A stretch of DNA of 64,000 nt from Mucor racemosus (GCA_027405735.1 JAPEHQ010000011.1:62001-126000), one strand, 5' to 3'. Positions 46,681 to 58,904 are shown, counted from the first letter of the stretch. The notes: generated from the letters alone by a model not told the origin. Numbers and translations: made by a program.

Positions 46681-47991
46681 CTCCAAACTAAGCCAAGTTA
46701 TGACCTCTACTGCCTACCCAGTACTTTCATCAGTACTGAAAAAAACAGAAAGTATGACAGTTCAGTGTACTTGTGCGGTGAGTGAAATGTCAAAACGGTC
46801 TTAAAAAATAATTTTGCCAAAATATTACACTTTGTATTAACTGCAGTGGAATTACATACTAAAAACGCTTGATAAAAATAAAACAACCTAAATTCCAAGT
46901 GTCGCTCATAAGATATGATGCCACTTGAAATGTGAACAACAATAATAAACAAACGCTTCAATTGAACACAATAACAAACGCATGCTAAAAATATGAAATA
47001 CCCTTTTTGAACCATACATGTCGTGTAGATGATAGCACCCTTGATCACGGCGCAATCAATTACACAAATGACATATATATCAAAACAGGATTCTATCCAA
47101 ATCAATAATGATAATAAACAAAGATATCAATTTAGTCAACTACTCATCTATATTGAAGTTGCACTATTATTATAAATAGGATTCAAGCATATAAAAAACT
47201 ACCCCTTAAAAATCAAGGTTACATAATAAAATAGATATAACAGAAATAAACAAAACAACCATTTCCCAAAAGGTCGATATTTTCACACTTGACATGCAAT
47301 TCTTTATGGTCAATTCTCTACACAATTTACCCCTTAAAATATCAAATCAATAACAATGTACTCAAAACTGGAAGATTACTAAATATGTAAATATACATAC
47401 ATCCATTCAAGTCTGATGGTATCCAAGTTCTCCAAATCACTATAAATACCCTCATACTTTTCAATTATTTTATCTCTTCAGAAATCTTTTGTAATAAAAA
47501 CTTTAGCTGATTATAATTGTATTTCTACTGCTTTTATTTTTATATTTTTTTATTTTAGTAAATAACATCGTCATTTACTGCATTAACAATACATCCAGAG
47601 GAGGATGTATTTATATACTTTTCATTATAACTATTACACAGAATTACTATCTAAGAACATTACACCAATTTACTAAGACGCATGTAAATCAACGTGGACA
47701 CCTGTTGACTTACTATAATACCGAATATTGACTGCGACCTTGAATGTGCGACCTAGGATATAATAATATTGATATAACAGTGAGGCTTCAATTGAATACA
47801 GCTTTTGGATGTTTCAATTTACCTAACAAGCTAAAAAAGCATATTATAAGTTGCAATACAATCAAAAGAGTATGTAAGCTATTCATTTGTGCCAAATTTC
47901 CCAAAAAGAAGCAAAAACCAATAAATCACGTGACTCAAAATATTATATATTAATATATAACCTTTTTTTAAATTTAGGAAATATAACAGCT
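46681..47991. other. Intergenic region upstream of tRNA-Asp
   Basis: No gene recognised. A minus-strand frame of 132 codons at 46707-47105 is low-complexity and unconvincing. Near 47440-47560 is a TATA-like CTATAAATACCC followed by AATAAAAACTTT, possibly another LTR-like fragment. Confidence 0.4.
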
Positions 47992-48063
47992 TCTTCGGTA
48001 GTATAGTGGTGAGTATCCCCGCCTGTCACGCGGGAGACCGGGGTTCAATTCCCCGCCGGAGAG
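47992..48063 (+). tRNA. tRNA-Asp (anticodon GTC)
   Basis: 72-nt cloverleaf without intron. The acceptor stem TCTTCGG pairs with CCGGAGA (one G-T wobble), discriminator G. The D-arm is TAGTATAGTGGTGAGTAT (A box), the anticodon stem CCCGC/GCGGG encloses the loop CTGTCAC with GTC at 48025-48027, and the T-arm CGGGG-TTCAATT-CCCCG holds the B box. A T-run (48067-48071) directly after is the Pol III terminator. The body is nearly identical to the eukaryotic consensus tRNA-Asp. Confidence 0.98.
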
Positions 48064-48066
48064 TAT

Positions 48067-48071
48067 TTTTT
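48067..48071 (+). terminator. Pol III T-run terminator of tRNA-Asp
   Basis: Five or more T immediately downstream of the tRNA discriminator base. Confidence 0.85.
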
Positions 48072-48261
48072 TACATAATTTACGAACGTGGTGTATGTAG
48101 CCTTTTATCTCTTGCTCTCTCATTGTCAACAATATGCTTTGTCGAGAGGTATTTGCTTTCAAAACACATGCACGTAGGGAAATATATTTTTGCACTGAAA
48201 TCAACGTATACAAAATTTGAGAATTTATTAATAACATGCAAGTAAATTAATCGACATTTGC

Positions 48262-48510
48262 ATCTAATATGTAATAATTCATATTACATGTTGTCTCAAC
48301 TTATATGAAACCCAAATCATGCCAAACAGATATTTGATCTCTAGTGAAAGTATTTGTTTTTCCTCTACACATTAATATTTTTACTTAATACTGCCTGCCC
48401 CATATTAATCACATTTAATACATAGTAAGTATTGCCCAAAGTAATAATTAACAAGACATTAGTAATACCAACATCCATCTTTAGTACACCTTTTTTAATA
48501 GCCTATCCTG
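48262..48510 (+). repeat. Dispersed repeat R3, copy 1
   Basis: Shares blocks with 58905-59215: GTAATAATTCATATTACATG, TTTAATACATAGTAAGTATTG, AAAGTAATAATTAAC, TAATAGCCT. It lies 200 bases downstream of the tRNA. No coding. Possibly an LTR remnant. Confidence 0.55.
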
Positions 48511-48926
48511 CTCTTCGAAGGGCTTTTACTAAATTGCATTATCTGGCAAGTGAAATCTGCTTTACTGATTTTTGTAGTACTACCTACTAAGACACGTTAT
48601 TATATTGATTTCATCTAATATTTCCTGCTAAATAATTATGAAGCTTAAATTTAAAAAATGAGAATATCATTTTTTAAGTAGGCTACAAATGCAAATGTTT
48701 TATTAATGTTGAAATATACTATGCTTTAGACACGAGTAATCTTCATGTATTTATATAATTTAATTGCTGAATAATACGCTTGTAACTAAAGATTGACACT
48801 AAACAAGAAGCATTCCAGGATTGTATACAAGCAGAAAATACTTTTTATTCAAAATATATAATGGGGTATTATTACGACGAGTAGTCATTGAATTGAAAGC
48901 ATTAATTAATCCATGGATGTAAAGCT
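48511..48926. other. Intergenic region
   Basis: 3' flank of the 188-residue gene on the minus strand; AT-rich, nothing else recognised. Confidence 0.5.
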
Positions 48927-49622
48927 TTAATCAAGATCCATTGGATCATATTCTTCATCATTTTCTTCACTTGTCATGCTCTCATTATCACCAATTTGTT
49001 GATGCTGTTGTTGCTCTTTCTCAATAGAAGCGAGTATTGGGTTCTTTTCATATAAAATTAATTGTCCTGATGAAGGTCTTTTTTTCAAAAATGTTAGTAC
49101 CCTTGTTTATGATGCATGCCACATTTTAAAATAAATACTCACTGTAAGGGTTTATTATTGTTAGTATCAGATAATACAAATCCCGGAATAGAGTACTCTG
49201 TTCCACCAGACTTTTGCTCCATAGGTAATATAGTTCCATTGACTTCCATTAGATGAATGCGATTATGGTATAATGGTGCATCGTCGATTTGTGCTTTATA
49301 GTTTGATTTGGTGTTCTCTTGGTCCATTACCGGTAATTGCGATAGTGTAACATCCCCCCCTAATGAATTACTCAACTTAGGAGAAAAATATGTTCTATTG
49401 CAATCTATTTTTATTTAGTGACATTAAGCTGTCAGTTTACATGCAAAGAGTAAATAATTTATACTTACTATTTTCTGTAGAAGCTGGCTTCAAGTCTGGT
49501 AGCGTTGAAATCAATCTCTTTTTCAAGTAGTGAGATTCGAAATCATCATCAATAGATGCTCTTGATCTTTTTTTGTTATTGCTAATAAAGTTTGTAGGCG
49601 TCAATAGAGGTAATTCTTGCAT
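48927..49622 (-). CDS. Uncharacterised 188-residue acidic-tailed protein
   Basis: Three exons on the minus strand, 49622-49469, 49404-49143 and 49077-48927, joined by phase-consistent GT-AG introns, give 188 residues. The start MQELPLLTPTNF was chosen because the ATG follows TATAAA; the frame also extends upstream to an ATG near 49733, so a longer N-terminus of about 38 residues is possible. Visible features are a basic cluster NNKKRSRAS and LKKRL, an SPK motif, a motif IPGFVLSD, and an acidic tail (TSEENDEEYDPMDLD). A small disordered nuclear protein is a guess. I do not recognise the family. It lies downstream of the F-box/WD40 gene on the same strand, about 820 bases away. Confidence 0.65.
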
Positions 49623-50162
49623 TTTATAGTAAATATTTGGTAAAATCACTTTTAAGAGACAAACAGAGCTTCTTTTATATGAAATTGAATTCGGGTATTC
49701 AAATTGTTTCTCGTAGTTTCCTGCAAAATCCATGATCAATCGGATCTCCTTGCTTTACAGTGGTCCAAAGTTTTTATGTAGCAGGGGTGGATTTGAGACC
49801 AAACGAAATAGATTCTCCTTTAAATATGATTATCGATATCAACCATCATATAGTTTATTGTAATTCAATGATGTAAATAATTATAATAAAGTAGTTTGCA
49901 TATTATTACCCTCGAAACATTATTACTTGCATGTTAAAATCTTAAATATATGTAGAGAACAAATGATTCAGAAATGCCGAGAAAAAATCATGTCATACTG
50001 TAAGTATCATGTCAGCGAAATAAACCTAAATATGTGCCATCAAGTAATACAATTAGGCATTCTTTTGCGGATGGTCAATAACAACTAGTATGCATGCATT
50101 GGCTAACTGTAAAAATGGATCCTTAAACAATTTTTATTATTAATAATGTTGTGTGTGTGTGT

Positions 50163-50252
<90 letters not shown>

Positions 50253-50438
50253 TGTGTGTATATTATTGTTGTTTGTTTTGTTTGAGGATTATATATAAAG
50301 AAACAAAAAAAAAAAAAGTGTAATGTAACTGTATAGAAAGGTCATTTTTTTTGCTTGTAATACTTGTGAGTCAATTATACAAAAAATAAATGGTATATAT
50401 ATATATAAGATATTAAGAGTGTATATATGTTTTTTATA
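49623..50438. repeat. Intergenic region with a long (TG)n microsatellite
   Basis: Between the F-box/WD40 stop and the 188-residue gene. A (TG)n tract of about 95 bases runs from 50151 to 50247 with one TATG interruption, followed by a short (TA)n. It is in the 3' flank of the F-box gene. No gene seen. Confidence 0.9.
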
Positions 50439-52067
50439 TTACAATCCCTCTATGGGCGAAGATGCTGATAAATCAAAATCGTGTATTTCCATTACTGTTT
50501 TGCCTTCATCTGATCCATCTGATCTTGGTCTTTGCATCAATACAACTGCTTTGGTATTGTTAAATTGAATTTTCCATACAATTTTCGATGGTTGCGTGAA
50601 ATTCCTTAAAAGTCTTCCACGTTTAATGTCCCAAAGTTTAACTTTGCCATCATTTGCTGCACTCAAGATGTGATCATCGTCAAATTGTAAGCAAGTAATT
50701 GAATTATCGTGTGCTGAAAATTGCTGTGTACATTCAAATGTTTCCATATCCCAAACTCGTAAACAACCATCAGCTCCCCCACTAACGAGTGTATTTCCAG
50801 ATAATTGTAATTGCCCAACAAGTGAGGTATGCCCATGCAATGTGGATAAACATTCACCAGTTTCAACAGACCAAATACGAATATGGGCATCCATTGATCC
50901 AGTAGCAATAATTGTACCATTAGTCACAATGGTATATATTTGAGATACATGACCAATAAGTACATGTTTACAGGTACCAGTACGTAAATCCCAAATTCTA
51001 GCGGTTGAATCATAAGAGCCAGATACAGCAGTATCGCCATGGATATCGACACACCTCACAGATGCTTGATGGCCACTGAGAATATGCAACAAAACACCTC
51101 TTTTTATATCCCAAACTCTCAATGTTGTATCGCGTGAGCCAGTTACAGCAATTCGTTTATCTCTAATTTTTAAACATCTGACAGTCGATGTGTGACCACG
51201 GAGGATATATTTCAATTTACCACGATTTAGGTCCCAAACTCGTACATCCCTAAGTAAATCAAATAAGTTTAAAGTTCTCTCATTATATAACTCCCTTTTG
51301 AAGCAAACCCCCTTTTTTTCAAACATTTACCTATCACAGCCACCGGAAAGCAATATTCTTTCAGGATCTTGTTCATCACCTCCTTTAAATTGCAATGCCC
51401 AAACTCCACCTTCATGGCCTTCCAATGTGCGTACTTTTTTACCAGAATTGGTATCAAATACTTCAATGCGATGATTATCGCATCCAACTACAGTAAATTT
51501 CTCATCAAACTGAAGTGAGGTCACCAGACCTTGTGAAAAGCCGCCATCTACAGTGGTGACTTTACCACCTGTATGCCAAGCAGATGCAATACTATATTTG
51601 CGTCTAAAATAATCTCGATAACAAAATCCATCATTGTCGGGAGGCTTATAATTGTGAGTTTTGCAAAGAGATTTCCAAAGAGTTTCATCACGTATTAAAG
51701 CGCTCCAATGTTTAGAAACACAGGCTGCACGAGCCAACGTAGAAGGCACAGTGATGTAGGATAAAATCGATAAAGAAATCTCTGGCGGTAATTCTTTAAG
51801 AAAGTCGACTTTAAGACGAGGTGCAATGATGCTATTCAAAAAAGTAAGTTGAGAATTATCGCAACTATTGATGATATCGAATAGAAAGTATTGTTTCTGC
51901 GTAGATGTGAGGAGGTGAAAGGAGTTTTTTAGATTGGTTAGATGGTCTTGTTTTTCTCCTGTTTCTTCTGTTTTTGTTGATGATAATTGATGTTGTAAAT
52001 TCAATCTATAAGGAACAGGACTGTGCGTTGGTGGTGTTGCTGGTGGAGAAAGGTCTTGTTTTGTCAT
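50439..52067 (-). CDS. F-box/WD40 protein, Cdc4/Pop1/Fbw7-like SCF substrate receptor
   Basis: Two exons on the minus strand, 52067-51331 and 51249-50439 (81-nt intron), give 515 residues. The N-terminus is disordered. The F-box is at about 90-135 (FLKELPPEISLSILSYITV, then ARAACVSKHWSALIRDETLW), which binds Skp1. A linker leads to seven or eight WD40 blades from about residue 185: DVRVWDLNRG, TLRVWDIKRG, TARIWDLRTG, HIRIWSVETG, CLRVWDMETF, KVKLWDIKRG. Several blades carry Arg residues of the SGSRDTTLRVW kind that in Cdc4/Fbw7 bind phosphodegrons. The role is likely recognition of phosphorylated cell-cycle or transcription-factor substrates for ubiquitination. It is shorter than yeast Cdc4, so a paralogue such as the Met30/Pop type is possible. 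Confidence 0.92.
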
Positions 52068-53544
52068 TTTATTTTTATTTTTATTGTATAATTAATGAAA
52101 GGAAAAAGAAGAGAGAGAGAGAAAAAAAAAGAAAGAAAAAGTGCAATGGATTTTGTAGGGGTTAAATTATTAATAAAAATAAAGGGGGGGCTTTTCTTGT
52201 TGGTTGGTTGAATGCTCAAATTACCTTTTATGATTTTAATCACCTCTTTTTTCTTAGAAATTTGCCTACGATATTTGTAATGGTTTTAGGAAATGAAAGA
52301 ATAACAAACCATTCTTGTTTGATCAATATAGGAAACATGCGATAATACACTTTTACCATATCATTTTTCTCCCTCTTCCATATTTCCTATTATGGCTGTT
52401 TATTTCTGAAAAACTAAAGGGAGCGAGAGTGAATGAGAAAACCTCAGTTCTTGTAATTCTTTTAAAGTTACTATATTAGGGCATACATCTCGTATGGTGG
52501 TTGTTTGTTGTTTTTGTTTTAATTGCAGATCATCATGATCAATCTTTAAACTCCACGGAATAAGATACACGAGCTTCAAATTACAAATCTCGTTCTATAA
52601 ACCGAGATTTAATATCGATACGGATCAAGTAAAATCTACAGCCAATATTGTTACTCTATAATTAGTTTGCATATGGTTTAATTATAGCATCTACAATGAA
52701 TGTGCCTGATTGCCATGTCGTGCCTAACTACTATGGATAATTAGCCAATTATATTTACGGTGTGTTTAACCATATCCTTATATGGTATGTGTTTTTATTT
52801 ATACATCACCATGGTCCATATGACCTGTGATAGGCATAATTATGTGTATCCATACCTGTGATCAAGAGATGACCATTCCACGCTACTCCAGTTCCGAGAT
52901 TATTTATGGCCAATCATGGATTAATTTAATTATACAAATTAAAAGGAACAATTGCACTGAGAGTAACTTGTATTTATTATAACTGTCTATATGGCTAGAT
53001 ACATTTCAAATGACTTAGATGTGGATAATGTTTTAGAGGTAGATGTTTATCTTGACTAAGTATTTATATCATTATTGAAGGAACCAAATAATTACATCAT
53101 GAAAACGGTAAACGCACAAACTTAAAAGTCGATACATGTCAATTTCGCAAATATTACATAGATCATCTTTTTTTCAAAATACAATTCTACTCGAACAATA
53201 ATACGTATGGTAACTGCTATGCTACTTTTCTATTTAACTCTAATGGCCATAAATAAGATCAAATTAACATAATCAAGAATTTAAAGTTCGTATATACAAC
53301 CCATCTAAAATTGCAAAAAAAGAGCATCAAACAGCTGCAACAGTAGATGAAAGCAGAGAAAAAAGCTGACTTTCAGTAGGTCTGCTTTATTTTATTTCTG
53401 AAATCAAAGCGCAAGATGATTTTTGTAACTAACTAAAAAAGAAAATATCCATACATACTTACTTAGCTACTCAATGCTTATGAGTATCATACTCCCTGCT
53501 ATTGAAGTTAGTTTTAATATGCTGTATTTCTCACAAAAGACTCA
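52068..53544. other. Intergenic region
   Basis: 5' side of the F-box/WD40 gene. The first 130 bases are purine-rich on the plus strand (a C/T-rich leader on the coding strand). Beyond, AT-rich DNA with TATGGT/ACCATA palindromic phrases near 52670-52870. No gene recognised. Confidence 0.5.
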
Positions 53545-54660
53545 AAAACACGTAAAATTTGTTGCTTTTTCCTTAAGAACTGGGTCCAAACTTTCATTCC
53601 TGCTCGACTTTTTGTTTTACTAAATAAAACTAAGAAATAATTATATGCCAATATACCTGAGATGTTCAACTTTCATTCAAAAATGAGTATCAAAAAATAT
53701 CCTATTTTTTGTAGGTGGTATTAGTTTTTCAGTGCTGATATTTCAGGTCTTTACGGGTATTCCACTACTAAAAATCAAAAACTTTGAGGCTCCATATCTC
53801 TACAAAAAAATTAAGATATACTAACGCTTTCTAGTAATAAAACTTAATTGTTTTAAAATACTCTATAACATATTTTAGTTTAAAATTTTTTTGAGCACTT
53901 TTATTTTTTTTTTTCATTTTTTTCGGCATTTTCGAAGTAGATATCAAAATATTCATTAAATCAAGCAGCACTTATTTTGCATTCATGTTGTATATCTTAT
54001 TAAGCTCTATTGGATCCAATTTAGTTTTCTTCAAAATATTAATTTTTCGTAGAGATATCCTCAAAAATGTGTACAAAGAGATACTTTTGTTTTTAGCTTC
54101 GATTTTCCCCTTATATACCCTCATCCCAAGTTCTGAATTTGAAAATTTTTTAGACAAAAACCTCATTTTTTCTTTAAAAAATGCAGCTAGAAGGTTTGGC
54201 TATACCTTAATTGATAGATAATGCTACTGTGCATCAACTCAATGGTTTATATTTAAAACATGTTTATAAAAAGTGATGCGTATCTTTAAAAAACCTCTAA
54301 ATTTTCAGTCGCATTTTACACAAAATTTAATGTGAAACATTTGTTGGAATTTTGTTTAGAAGGATGCAGAATTCAAACCTGTACAAGAACCATTTAAAAC
54401 GCTAGATCAATTTACTTTGCAGCTTATGAGTCATTAAACATTTTTGTTTTTTGAATCATTTTCTGGTCGATTTGACAAGATAACAAACTGATTTTGGAAG
54501 TCAGTTATTATAGGCTGTAAACTGTAATATGAACTATTATTCTGATTATCTCGACAAAGAATCAATGTTTTTTACTGAAACAAAAAATGTAGAATAGCTT
54601 TTAGTTGAATCTATCGTTTGAATACAAAAAATTAGCACTTCAATTTATTATGTGCTTAAT
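53545..54660 (+). repeat. Dispersed repeat R1, copy E
   Basis: Same orientation as copy B and very similar to it. It carries the plus-strand frame at 53985-54221 (LVFFKILIFRRDILKNVYKE, PLYTLIPSSEFE). The distal R1 block (GGTCAACGTTAGGC... to GAAACCTACTTT) appears only at 55730-55960, because a MITE and other DNA lie between. Confidence 0.82.
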
Positions 54661-54710
54661 TTTTTACAATAGGTTTGTTTGGTACACAGACTAGACTGGG
54701 TACATGTATT

Positions 54711-55197
54711 TAAGTATAAAAGACGAGCCGAGCCTAGGACGAGCTTGACCAAAGCTCGCCACAACGAGCCGAGCTTTGTATCACTCGAGCTCGAGCCGAG
54801 CTTTAATAAAAGCTCGTTTGACAAAGACGAGTTTTTGACTTTTTTTTAAAAAGCTCGTTTGAGAAAGACGAGCTTTTGACTTCTTTTCAAAAAGTTCAAA
54901 TTTAAATAATAATTAGTAAATGCTATGACATTATTACTTTAGATAATTGTCAATTGACATTCATAAGTTTGCTTTACTTTAGATATTTGTCACTGGAAAG
55001 GTAAAATAAAGCTCGCATTGAGATGATGAGTTTTAGTCGCTGCATAAAAAAGCTCGTTTGGGGTAAACGAGCTCTAGTCACGCGCAAAAAAAAGCTCGTC
55101 GAGGTTGAACGAGCTTTTTTGTAAGCTCGTCTAACTTTAACGAGCCTTGAGAAAAGCTCGGCTGCATAAAAAAGGCTCGGCTCGTTTAATATCACTA
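54711..55197. mobile_element. 487-bp non-autonomous hAT-type element (MITE), copy 2
   Basis: Same length as copy 1 and, as far as I can read, the same sequence, in the same orientation. It is flanked by a different perfect 8-bp duplication, CATGTATT at 54703-54710 and 55198-55205. Different duplications around identical elements prove two separate insertions rather than a segmental duplication. Confidence 0.93.
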
Positions 55198-56089
55198 CAT
55201 GTATTACTAGTAGAAATTATCAAAGGGTTATTCAGACAGGATTCTTAGCATAGAGTGATGAGTATGAGGTTATAACGATGTATTGCACTTTTATTTCATT
55301 TAGTTATTATGTTACATTTAGTCTATGATGAAATGGTGTAGCCTGAAATATTGAAGTTGAGCCAATCATGAATTCGTTCTTGAAAATGGAATTCAGCTAT
55401 TCCATTTGTATAAACATTCACTGCTGTCTAAAGTTAATCAAGCATGAATATTCTATATTCTTAACTTGGTCGTATCTTACTAAACTTGCTTTGGTCAATC
55501 TATTATATCATCATGTTGCGATCAATTAGTTCCTCAAGATTATGAAATCATTCATTCAATCACTCTGTATTATAGATTCTACACCCGCGCTTTCAAAACA
55601 TATAAATACCCTGAATTCTGATGTATTTCGAGACGGATTATCATCTTTTTTACCTACTACTATATACTCAATAAATATATCTGTAGTTTTAACTTTATTT
55701 TCTAGTTACTAATTGTGTATATTAAACAAGGTTTTAGGTCAACGTTAGGCTAGTGCACTTATAGTCTGCTATTAATTCTTCTATTTTTGGACATAATAAA
55801 TGACTCATAGATAGAGGGAAGGTATATCTTCGTTGAAGATTTTACATAATTTGACTCAATACTGGGCGAAAGCATTCAGAAACATTTACAAACCATCTGA
55901 AACCTACTTTTATTTTACAACCTACAGTATGCTGAATAAACTAGGTAGTAGTATTTCCCCACCATATAATGGATTAAAAGCCATCTCATTTGAAATCATA
56001 CCATGAAATTCAAATAAGAGATTATGAATATAAACCATAGATAACTAAGAGTATTCTAGTATACCAAAGACCTTGTATCAAGGGTATTC
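55198..56089. other. Gene-free repeat mosaic
   Basis: Contains the second LTR-like copy (55445-55735) and the distal R1 block (55730-55960). No gene. Confidence 0.5.
55445..55735 (+). repeat. LTR-like repeat, copy 2
   Basis: Partner of 44375-44670 (see there). It lies between the MITE and the distal R1 block of copy E. Confidence 0.45.
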
Positions 56090-56420
56090 ATACACTACGG
56101 CCGACCTGTGCTGCGCAAGATGATTTAATTGTGCCCAGATGGACTGCAAACTATAGCGTGAGCTGTTGTGTCCACTGAATATGGCTAAAAAGATAACAAT
56201 ATGCACATGGGCACAACACAAGAAACTGCACACGAGCACAACGCTAACCTCTGTATGTACAGAATTATAGATTCTGTCCGTGTGCATAACATTAATAATC
56301 CCATGTGTGCATAATAATAGTAGAATTGCCCATAAACATATCATTATCCCTATTTGTGCATAATAATAAAATCTGACCATGAGCATAATGAGCTGATCTT
56401 ATGGGCACAAATTGGTTTGT
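56090..56420 (+). repeat. Dispersed repeat starting ACTACGGCCGA, copy 2
   Basis: Reverse complement of 31740-31975 over its first 200 bases. Further right are several alternating phrases such as TGTGCATAATAATA, CATGGGCAC and TGGGCATAAT, which may be subterminal repeats of a small transposon. No coding. Confidence 0.65.
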
Positions 56421-56499
56421 ACATGAGCATCGTGCCGTTCTCAAAATTCCATTGCATGTTTTACTGAGATGGGTTTTTAAATTGCATTTATTTTTATTA

Positions 56500-56735
56500 A
56501 TAATATAGATTATAGACAATACAATTCAATACGTTGTTGATATAGAGCAATACAAGCAAGATATTACGCCAGGAGATTATATCAATCTCAAAGCTAAAAT
56601 ATGTACTAAATCATTTAATAAAAATAAAGGAAAACTGTTATAAAATGAAAGAGCACACTAAAACTGAAGAACTTTATTATAAGATCAAAACATCTTCTTT
56701 TATATTTACATTCTCTAATTATACGTACTGTATAA
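56500..56735 (+). pseudogene. ACGCCAGG-repeat coding relic, copy 3
   Basis: The plus frame reads IDNTIQYVVDIEQYKQD, then ITPGDYINLKAKIC and TKSFNKNKGKLL before a stop; the 3' part is nearly identical to 32772-32940. It abuts and appears to interrupt the minus-strand pseudogene at 56735-57340. Confidence 0.6.
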
Positions 56736-57340
56736 AAATTTACTTTACCTATTATTTGAATGAGTAATATACATTTATCATTATTCTTTTCGAGACGATT
56801 TGTTCCAAATAATAATAAGCGCAATAACTCTTCATTTAAGCTTACTGTATATTTCTTCTTGTACTCGGCCATAACCTCAACAAAACCAGAATAATTGATA
56901 ACCCTTCTTTCAAGAATAACTGCGCAACCGGCATCTGGACGTTTGTCGTAAGATTTTAAAGCTGTCCTATTCAGCGTATCAATTGGACATAGAATTAGTA
57001 TATTTAATGCTGGAGTCTAGTAAGTTTTTATCAGGCTGCTTCCCAAAAAAAGAGCTTGTCTCCCTCAGGTCGATGAAGTATAGGACTGAGGATAGGGTTA
57101 ATATAGTTCGTAATGAGCTCTTGCCCTTCTACATAGATGTCGATTATTTCTTGATTAGGCAACTTGTTTATCCTAAAATTGTAAAGTAATTGTTAGCGTC
57201 TAGCGTCATATAATACGTTATACTACGTACAGATTCACTAACAAATCAATCATCTTTCTGTCTTCTGTTTTAGCTTTTTCATAAATCCTAAGCAGGATGA
57301 TTTTCAACTCATCCCGACTAAACTAAGCAAAATAGGCTTT
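56735..57340 (-). pseudogene. Broken gene with a KRPDA...E-x-K (nuclease-like) pattern
   Basis: Minus-strand pieces in several frames: DELKIILLRIYEKAKTEDRK, LPNQEIIDIYVEGQELI, INPILSPILHRPEGDKLFFW, ALKSYDKRPDAGCAVI, NYSGFVEVMAEYKKKY, LLRLLLFGTNRLEKN. Stops and frameshifts separate them. The order is the C-terminal part of a large lineage-specific family of hypothetical proteins I associate with Mucorales, in which D-KRPDA-x15-20-GEVK resembles a PD-(D/E)xK core. That family assignment is from memory, not a search. Here the final Lys is Met. Confidence 0.5.
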
Positions 57341-57699
57341 ATCTGTTACTATAATAGAAACATAAGATTTTCTACCAGAAAAACCGTCTGTCATATCATA
57401 CGTTCATTAAAAAATTGCAAAAGCGAGCCCGTAGAGCGGCGTCGTAATGGAACATAACAAGATTGAACGGCTAAGTCTCTTATACTATGGTATATCTAAG
57501 TCTTAAATAAAAAAGCGTTTCTTTTTTTTAACTTTTCTTATATTTAACCACGTACGGTCTGAAAATTCAGTTTTTGTAGCGGACATTTTCGGGACTCATT
57601 TTTATCCTTACCAACACTCATGATTTTGATCAAAAAACAGAAAAATCAAATTTTGATACCAAAATCAACGTTTAAATATACTACATTGTGAGAGAAAAT
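57341..57699. other. Gene-free AT-rich sequence
   Basis: Only unassigned sequence between the RPDA pseudogene and the inverted duplicate. Nothing recognised. Confidence 0.45.
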
Positions 57700-58350
57700 T
57701 GTAGCTATAGCTAATACAGATTTCATAAAAGCTTAATATTAAAAGTTAATTAATGAAAGTTTGTACTTTTGTCCCAAAAACGGAATTTTGATTAAAGGAT
57801 TTTCATGTAATATTTTGCAATAAAAATGTTTGTTATTTTTTATTGAGTAAATAGAGCACTAAATCTGGTACATGTGCATATTTTTTGTTTTCATAATTGG
57901 TATTATAATTAACTCTAGATTTGCAAAACCAAAAAAAAAAAAATTAAAAAATGTCAAAATTGAGGATCTGGACAAAAATAATTTTTTAAATTAATATTCC
58001 GCTTATAAGCCTTGTAAGGCTTAAAAATAAGAGATTTTATAATACTTGAGAACTTTTTCAAGGATTTATGATGCTGTATCCACTTGATTCAAGCTTATTT
58101 ATTTCTGTAAATTATTAATTATACATTTTAATATTTTATGGTAGTTTATTTGATGATAATATAGCCTTGCCTTATAATTATTGCGCTAGAGGTAATTTAC
58201 ATTAAGTTTTACTCTTATCTCTTCAATATCATAAGCATAAGTATGACCATCACTGAAACCTGTTGCCGCCTTTTTATCTTTTTTGTCCCAAGCCAATTTA
58301 TTCAATGCTTTATCAGAACCAATTTAAGCACCACTTACAAATGGTTTCTC
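57700..58350 (-). repeat. Inverted-duplicate segment carrying a dynein fragment, copy 2
   Basis: Reverse complement of 31060-31735 with scattered differences, matched from the TAGCTATAGCTA end through the AATCTAGAGTTAATTATA block to the dynein coding relic. Confidence 0.85.
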
Positions 58351-58455
58351 GGTATTTGCATTCAAATTTCTTAAATTAAATTGACTGGTTATATTTAAAG
58401 TAGTATCATCAAATATATCATCAGCCCGTCTTATAATAAATGTCAGTCTAAAATC
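58219..58455 (-). pseudogene. Dynein intermediate chain fragment, relic 2
   Basis: The minus strand reads TSQFNLRNLNANTEKPFVSG, one stop, then IGSDKALNKLAWDKKDKKAA and TGFSDGHTYAYDIEE. It is longer upstream than relic 1, and the pre-blade segment FVSGAxIGSDKALNKLAWD matches dynein intermediate chains. The intron donor seen after relic 1 (GTAAGAC) is ATAAGAG here. Confidence 0.72.
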
Positions 58456-58904
58456 AGAAACATCCCATTGTCATTGTTATAAGCTATGAAAAGCTTGGTG
58501 TTTAATAATATAGCAATTAAATAAAAAACAAGATGATAATGATAGCATATGGTGGGTATCTAACATCTAAGTAAGTTTGATAAAGTATGCTTTTAAACCC
58601 CTTTTAAAAATCCTGGGGCCAATAAAACATCTTGGTTCTGTAATTTCTATCCATCAAAATGTTGCGATTTCAACTATACAATGAATCCACCTTTTATCAA
58701 GCTTGATCTCGATGTAAATTGGGTATCAGTTTTTTTACCAGTTGTAATTTTTCTGATTCATAAATATTCAGTCATATTGAACGATGGTTTGTAGCATTGC
58801 CAAAAAAAAAAATAAATACTTCAAGGTTTTTCTGCATAACAAATTATGCGACTTAGTAGCAAATAATTGCACATAACTTATAATAATACCAAATCTGTGG
58901 AATG
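58456..58904. other. Gene-free AT-rich sequence
   Basis: Nothing recognised beyond short A/T runs. Confidence 0.4.

Noticed and set aside
46707..47105. 132-codon minus-strand frame
   Set aside because: Low-complexity Phe/Ile/Val/Cys-rich translation typical of AT-rich non-coding DNA; no flanking splice or promoter support.
48006..48245. 79-codon frame (and antisense 87-codon frame) over the tRNA
   Set aside because: Overlaps the tRNA-Asp gene; no coding signal.
44375..55735. One 11-kb LTR retrotransposon between the two LTR-like repeats
   Set aside because: The interval contains a tRNA, two host genes and unrelated repeats and no reverse transcriptase.
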